Shown here: one piece after another, positions 5,964-9,395 of the stretch
Layout: every line of letters starts with the position of its first letter
Numbering within the stretch: position 1 is the stretch's first letter
Assembly (NCBI GenBank): GCA_017960705.1
Contig: JAGCYR010000118.1
Span: 1-9,395 of the forward strand
Source of the DNA: Clostridia bacterium
GTDB lineage: Bacteria > Bacillota > Clostridia > Oscillospirales > CAG-272
Direction of reading: 5' to 3'
Length of the DNA: 9,395 nt
Made by a program: the position numbers and the translations under genes
Notes under the pieces: model-generated
What the model was told of the DNA's origin: nothing
Database searches by the model: none
The model's input: only the letters and a program-made list of their open reading frames with translations

Positions 5964-7130
5964 TTATTTCAGTACGGTGGTTTGGTTGTTCAGCTTGCAG
6001 CTCTTTTTGTCGATATACAGGTTGTCGTCGGCGCGGGCGATGCACTTCTGGAAGGTGTCTGCTTCGCCCCCGATCTTGTCGAATCCGATGCCGACGAAGA
6101 TGACGTAGGGCGTCTGCTGCAGGAAGCAGTCTTCCTCGATCCGCTGACGGATCTCTTCGATCATCCGGTCGATCTCGGGCGCGCTCGGGGTGTGGGCGAT
6201 CAGGATGAATTCATCCCCGCCGTACCGCCCGAGGAAGGTCGGGTAGGTGCGCGCGTCGACGATCCGTTTCAGCGCCTCCGCGACGATCACGATCGCGCGG
6301 TCGCCCTCGGCGTGTCCCAGGTTGTCGTTGATGCGCTTGAAATCGTTGATATCGATCATCAGAACGTAGGTCGCGCCTTCCCTCGGCGTTCCCTGCGAGA
6401 GGTAGCGGGCGAGCTGTCCCCGGTTGTTCAGCCCGGTCAGGGGGTCGACCGAGATCTGTTTCTCCATCGCCCGGATGTAGAAGATCAGCATAAAGACCGT
6501 GCAGCAGAAGCAGAAGAGCGCCCCGTCGGGGAGCAGCAGCATCTGCGCCAGCCCGCCGACGATCACGATCAGGGGGAAACAGCCGATATAGATATGCTTG
6601 CGCTTTTCTTCGGGGTTGGTCTCGTCCCCCACGCGCCGGAGCGAATAGAACATCGACGCGATGATATAGATGATCGGCACGGCGACGAGAAACGCGTTGA
6701 AGACCGGCTTGACCTTGTTCGCCCCGTCGAAGAGAAGATCCGGCGCGACGGCGAAAATGACGATCAGGGCGACCGTCGAGATGAGAAAGGGGAAGAGGAT
6801 CGCGAAGAGCTTCAGCGGCTTGTCCCTGTCCTTTACCTGTTCGACCGCCATCGCGTAGCGGAGCCAGGTGAAGGTGATCGCCGCCATCAGAAGGTAGTCG
6901 GCAAAATTGATGATGCAGATCAGGGCGATTTCGTCCGGCAAAACGCCCGAAATGACCGCCGCCCAGATCGTGTCGGCGATGAAATAACCCATGAACGCGA
7001 CAAGCGTCCAATCGTACTTGATTTGCTTTTCCTGCCGGTCCTGCTTGATCAGGTTGTGCGCCAGCATAATACCGAAGATGATGACGCAGACGGCGTTTGA
7101 TTCCAGATAATGCAGAAAATACGGAGGCAT
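5964..7130 (-). CDS. Membrane diguanylate cyclase (about 7 TM helices + GGDEF)
   Basis: Makes cyclic di-GMP from two GTP at the inner face of the membrane. Residues 11-220 hold about seven hydrophobic helices with no recognised PAS or periplasmic domain. The GGDEF domain follows directly, starting at DPLTGLNNR (229-237). MIDINDFKRINDNLGH (258-273) carries the metal-binding Asp260. The active-site signature GRYGGDEF is intact at 301-308, and ADDNLYIDKK (367-376) ends the domain. The usual inhibitory RxxD site six residues before GGDEF is absent (Thr295 and Thr298 at those positions). AAAGGAG precedes the ATG by about 11 bases. It lies 39 bases after the GNAT gene and 18 before the DUF1295 gene. 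Catalytic competence is likely from the motifs; the input sensed by the membrane part is unknown. Confidence 0.93.
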   Translation of the reverse strand: MPPYFLHYLESNAVCVIIFGIMLAHNLIKQDRQEKQIKYDWTLVAFMGYFIADTIWAAVISGVLPDEIALICIINFADYLLMAAITFTWLRYAMAVEQVKDRDKPLKLFAILFPFLISTVALIVIFAVAPDLLFDGANKVKPVFNAFLVAVPIIYIIASMFYSLRRVGDETNPEEKRKHIYIGCFPLIVIVGGLAQMLLLPDGALFCFCCTVFMLIFYIRAMEKQISVDPLTGLNNRGQLARYLSQGTPREGATYVLMIDINDFKRINDNLGHAEGDRAIVIVAEALKRIVDARTYPTFLGRYGGDEFILIAHTPSAPEIDRMIEEIRQRIEEDCFLQQTPYVIFVGIGFDKIGGEADTFQKCIARADDNLYIDKKSCKLNNQTTVLK

Positions 7131-7169
7131 GAGCGGTTTTTCTCCTTTGCGGTTTATTCTGTTTTCGGG

Positions 7170-7793
7170 TCAGACCAACTGCCCGGGGAGCTTTAACTTC
7201 TGTTTTTGCGGGAAACCCCGGTCGAACGCCTCGGCTTTGTCGGGGTCGACGTAATATCCCGCGGGGGTTTGGTAGACGCCGGTGATCCCGTCGAGGAAGC
7301 CGGGGATCAGTTCGCGGCAGAGGAAGAACGACTGGTCGGAATCTTCCGGCATATCGTGATAGCGGATCCCGAACTTTCTTGCGTAGTCGAAACCCGACTT
7401 GCCGTAAAAGCCGATATTCCCCTCAAACAGCACCGCGCCGAAGCCCATCTCTTTGGCTCTCTCGAGCGAGTAGTCGAGCAGGCGCTTGCCGTACCCCTTT
7501 CGTTTCAGGGGCGGGGTGATACAGATCGGACCCATCGTCAGAACCTCGACCGTCCTCCCGTCGTCGGCGTCGATCACCGTTTTCATAAACGTATTCTGTC
7601 CGATGATCTCGCCGTCCTTTTCCATCACCAGATCGAGTTCCGGGACAAACGCGGGATCCGAACGCAGCTCGTGAATGACGAAGTGCTCGAGACACCCGGG
7701 GCGGTAGACGTTCCAGAACGATTCGCGGATCAGGTTTTCGACCGCGCGGTAGTCCTCGGGTTTCTCTAAACGAAACGTGCATTGTTCTTTCAT
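7170..7793 (-). CDS. GNAT family N-acetyltransferase (YhbS/COG3153-like)
   Basis: A 207-residue cytosolic protein expected to transfer an acetyl group from acetyl-CoA to an unknown amine. The GNAT core spans about residues 5-145. Motif A is seen as MGPICITPPLKRKGYGKRLL (87-106), where KRKGYG fits the pyrophosphate-binding (Q/R)xxGx(G/A) pattern with Lys first. FEGNIGFYGKSGF (123-135) resembles the late-core segment of YhbS-like proteins. About 60 residues after the core, rich in aromatic and Pro residues, do not match anything I recognise and may shape the acceptor site. The start uses an AGAGG site six bases from the ATG, only 12 bases after the HD-GYP stop. Its place between a c-di-GMP phosphodiesterase and a cyclase suggests co-expression, not a proven functional link. 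Confidence 0.87.
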   Translation of the reverse strand: MKEQCTFRLEKPEDYRAVENLIRESFWNVYRPGCLEHFVIHELRSDPAFVPELDLVMEKDGEIIGQNTFMKTVIDADDGRTVEVLTMGPICITPPLKRKGYGKRLLDYSLERAKEMGFGAVLFEGNIGFYGKSGFDYARKFGIRYHDMPEDSDQSFFLCRELIPGFLDGITGVYQTPAGYYVDPDKAEAFDRGFPQKQKLKLPGQLV

Positions 7794-7805
7794 CTCGCGC
7801 CTCTT

Positions 7806-9074
7806 TTAACGGAACTCCGACCGGTGACGGAGGAACACGCCGACGAGATTCGGGTCGAACTGCGTGCCCGCGCCCTCCTCGATGATCTTCACCGATTCGT
7901 CAAACGAGAACGGCTCTTTGTAGCAGCGTTGTGAAACCAGAGCGTCGAACACGTCGGCGATCGCCATGATCCGAGCCGCGAGCGGGATCTGTTCACCCTC
8001 CAGCCCTTTCGGGTATCCTTTCCCGTCCCACCGTTCGTGGTGGTAGGTCGCGATATCCGAGGCAAAGGACAGATAATCGTCGTTCGTCACGCCCTCCAGC
8101 ACCTCGCGGATAACGTCTCCGCCGACCGCGGCGTGCTTCTTCATCTGTTCGTATTCCTCCGGGGTCAGGCGGCCGGGTTTGCGCAGTATCTTGTCGGAGA
8201 CCACGATCTTCCCGATGTCGTGCATCGGCGCGAGGGTCGTCATTTTCGAGACGAACTGTTCGTTCAGCTGATCGCGGTAGATCCCGTCCTTGATCGCGTC
8301 GCGGGTCAGCATTTCGACGAAGATCCCGGTCCGCAGCACGTGTTCGCCGGTCTCGACGTCGCGGTTCTCGATCAAACTCGCGAGCCCCGTGATGATGTGG
8401 CTCTGCATCCGCGAGATCGCCGCCTGCTTGGCGACCAGCTCCGCCTGGATGTCCTGCTGGACAAGGTCGTTGTAATAGATGTAGCAGAGACTCGCCCCGA
8501 TCGCGATCGCGATATAGGTGATATTCAGCTTGAAGACCGTCATCGGCACGATCCCGGCGACAAGGATCACAAGGATCATCGCGATCGTCCGGGTGTCGCG
8601 GTTGCGGAACTTCCGCCCGACGCGCACCATACTGACGATCAGGTACACGAGACTGACGAAATAGAACGCCTCGTAGATGAGAAACAGTTTTCCGCGCGAA
8701 TACCCGCCATCCCCGAACGAGAACACCCACCCGAAGGGGGCGGCGACCGTCTCCGCGACGAAATTGGCGGCGAAGAACCAGATCGCGATCTTCTTCTGCC
8801 CCGGCAGCCCGAGCGCCCCGCTGAACAGCACGCCGAGCAGGGGAGCGGTGGAGAACTGCAGCACCGTCAGAATGGTCAGGGGGATCGCGAACTTCACGTC
8901 GTACCTCCCGCAGTGTACGGCGAACTCCGCGGCGGAGCAGAGCATGACCGCCGCAAAGGTCAGGACGTACCAGGCTTTCTGCTCCCGCGTGAAGCCGGAG
9001 TAATGCAGCACGTGCAGGGTCATTGCGATCATCATCAATTCGGTCAGTATGATCGCGCTCATATAGAAGGTCAT
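7806..9074 (-). CDS. Membrane HD-GYP c-di-GMP phosphodiesterase (about 7 TM helices + HD-GYP)
   Basis: Predicted to hydrolyse cyclic di-GMP to pGpG or GMP at the inner membrane face. Residues 5-201 form about seven hydrophobic helices; a helical linker (203-228) leads into the catalytic domain. Diagnostic residues are all present: Glu234 in ENRD, His245 in GEHVLRTG, HDIGK at 285-289, His314, His345-His346, and the GYP loop in HHERWDGKGYPKGL at 345-358. Asp374 in ARIMAIADVFDAL closes the metal site. The C-terminal GTQFDPNLV is typical. AAGGAG lies 9 bases before the ATG. The architecture mirrors the GGDEF protein two genes downstream, suggesting a matched pair with opposing activities. Family assignment is secure; the signal sensed is unknown. 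Confidence 0.95.
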   Translation of the reverse strand: MTFYMSAIILTELMMIAMTLHVLHYSGFTREQKAWYVLTFAAVMLCSAAEFAVHCGRYDVKFAIPLTILTVLQFSTAPLLGVLFSGALGLPGQKKIAIWFFAANFVAETVAAPFGWVFSFGDGGYSRGKLFLIYEAFYFVSLVYLIVSMVRVGRKFRNRDTRTIAMILVILVAGIVPMTVFKLNITYIAIAIGASLCYIYYNDLVQQDIQAELVAKQAAISRMQSHIITGLASLIENRDVETGEHVLRTGIFVEMLTRDAIKDGIYRDQLNEQFVSKMTTLAPMHDIGKIVVSDKILRKPGRLTPEEYEQMKKHAAVGGDVIREVLEGVTNDDYLSFASDIATYHHERWDGKGYPKGLEGEQIPLAARIMAIADVFDALVSQRCYKEPFSFDESVKIIEEGAGTQFDPNLVGVFLRHRSEFR

Positions 9075-9131
9075 GTGGTCGTTCTCCTTATCTTAATGCA
9101 CGAAGTGCAAGTTTCCGTTTGGTCTGACGGT

Positions 9132-9395
9132 TCAGAGGTATTCTTTTAGGATCTCGCTTTTTTCTTTGCCGGTTTGCGTTTCGTAGAGTATCGGCATCAT
9201 TGTCAGGCGGCGACCTTTGATCGTGACGGTCGAGAGAATCGCGATGTGGAACTGTTCGCCTTCGATCCCGATCCAGACGCTTTTTCCGTTCTTGAGGTAG
9301 AAATGATGAAACTCTATCGCTTCGTTGTACGCAAGAGTACGGAAGCGGTCAAATCCCTCGTGTTCGGCTGAAAACTGTGCAAGGTACAGTTCCTC
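9132..9395 (-). CDS. Unrecognised protein, C-terminal 87 residues (start lies beyond the window)
   Basis: An open minus-strand frame runs from the right edge to a TGA at 9132-9134. I recognise no family. The visible part is soluble-looking and mixed alpha/beta: a charged stretch with HHFYLKNGK near residues 30-38, then alternating hydrophobic strands (SVWIGIEGEQFHIAILS, followed by VTIKGRRLTMMPILYE), ending in a charged helix-like tail (GKEKSEILKEYL). Local GC is about 50% against about 60% elsewhere, and codons rare in the neighbours (ATA, CTA, GCA) occur. It ends 57 bases before the HD-GYP gene with no terminator between, so it may be the first visible gene of the same transcript. The evidence for coding is the open frame, shared strand and sensible spacing only. 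Confidence 0.6.
   Translation of the reverse strand, partial: EELYLAQFSAEHEGFDRFRTLAYNEAIEFHHFYLKNGKSVWIGIEGEQFHIAILSTVTIKGRRLTMMPILYETQTGKEKSEILKEYL

Noticed and set aside
5046..7100. A 684-codon open frame on the plus strand
   Set aside because: It lies antisense to the DUF1295 and GGDEF genes, which have clear family motifs. Its product is dominated by Asp, Arg, Glu, Val and Gln with no domain, as expected from an antisense frame in GC-rich coding DNA with few TTA, CTA and TCA codons.
7131..7169. Possible internal promoter before the GGDEF gene
   Set aside because: AT-richer than its surroundings, but no -35/-10 pair at acceptable spacing.
9075..9131. Promoter or terminator in the gap before the HD-GYP gene
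   Set aside because: TAAGAT resembles a weak -10 but no -35 is suitably spaced. The TGCAC/GTGCA hairpin has no U-run after it. The gap holds a good ribosome site and nothing else I can defend.
8037..9149. A 370-codon open frame on the plus strand
   Set aside because: Antisense to the HD-GYP gene, whose motifs are complete. The product has shadow-frame composition.

Overview
The window looks like chromosomal DNA of a GC-rich member of the Bacillota, most likely a Clostridia-type anaerobe. GC is about 60% on the lines I counted. The clues are a TPP riboswitch controlling a ThiT (YuaJ)-type thiamin ECF component, an MntE-like cation diffusion facilitator, a clostridial-style MnmA, and two membrane c-di-GMP proteins built in the style common in Clostridia. 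Genus-level placement is not possible by eye. All real genes lie on the minus strand, so the text reads from high to low coordinates. I saw no tRNA, rRNA, CRISPR array, insertion sequence or phage gene.

Layout in transcription order. An unrecognised, AT-richer partial gene (9132-9395) enters from the right edge. A c-di-GMP block follows: a seven-helix HD-GYP phosphodiesterase (7806-9074), a GNAT acetyltransferase (7170-7793) and a seven-helix GGDEF diguanylate cyclase (5964-7130). Next come a DUF1295 membrane protein (5067-5945), the tRNA 2-thiouridylase mnmA (4013-5074), a PlsC-like acyltransferase (3120-3989), a CDF metal exporter with an Mn-type Asn-Asp-Asp-Asp site (1986-3119), luxS (1426-1938) and a COG2426 membrane protein starting at TTG (803-1402). 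Gaps between these genes run from an 8-base overlap to 57 bases. I found no clear internal promoter or strong terminator, so a polycistronic unit of up to ten genes is plausible. A weak hairpin at 780-795 may end it.

A separate unit begins at 744-772 with a near-perfect housekeeping promoter (TTGACA, 17 bases, TATACT). It is followed by a complete TPP riboswitch (628-718), a probable attenuator hairpin (584-616) and thiT (1-563), whose last residues are cut by the left edge.

How the genes fit together. The thiT unit is a textbook feedback circuit: high TPP should switch off uptake of its precursor. The HD-GYP and GGDEF proteins have opposite activities and matching membrane architecture, so they probably set c-di-GMP in response to membrane or ligand cues. 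The other genes are housekeeping functions (wobble-uridine thiolation, phospholipid acylation, metal efflux, the activated-methyl cycle) with no obvious shared pathway. I see no clearly new defence or mobile system. The points most worth a second look are the CxxC form of MnmA, the paired c-di-GMP proteins around an acetyltransferase, the low-GC orphan at the right edge, the repeat-bearing linker in the COG2426 protein, and strong GATC over-representation.
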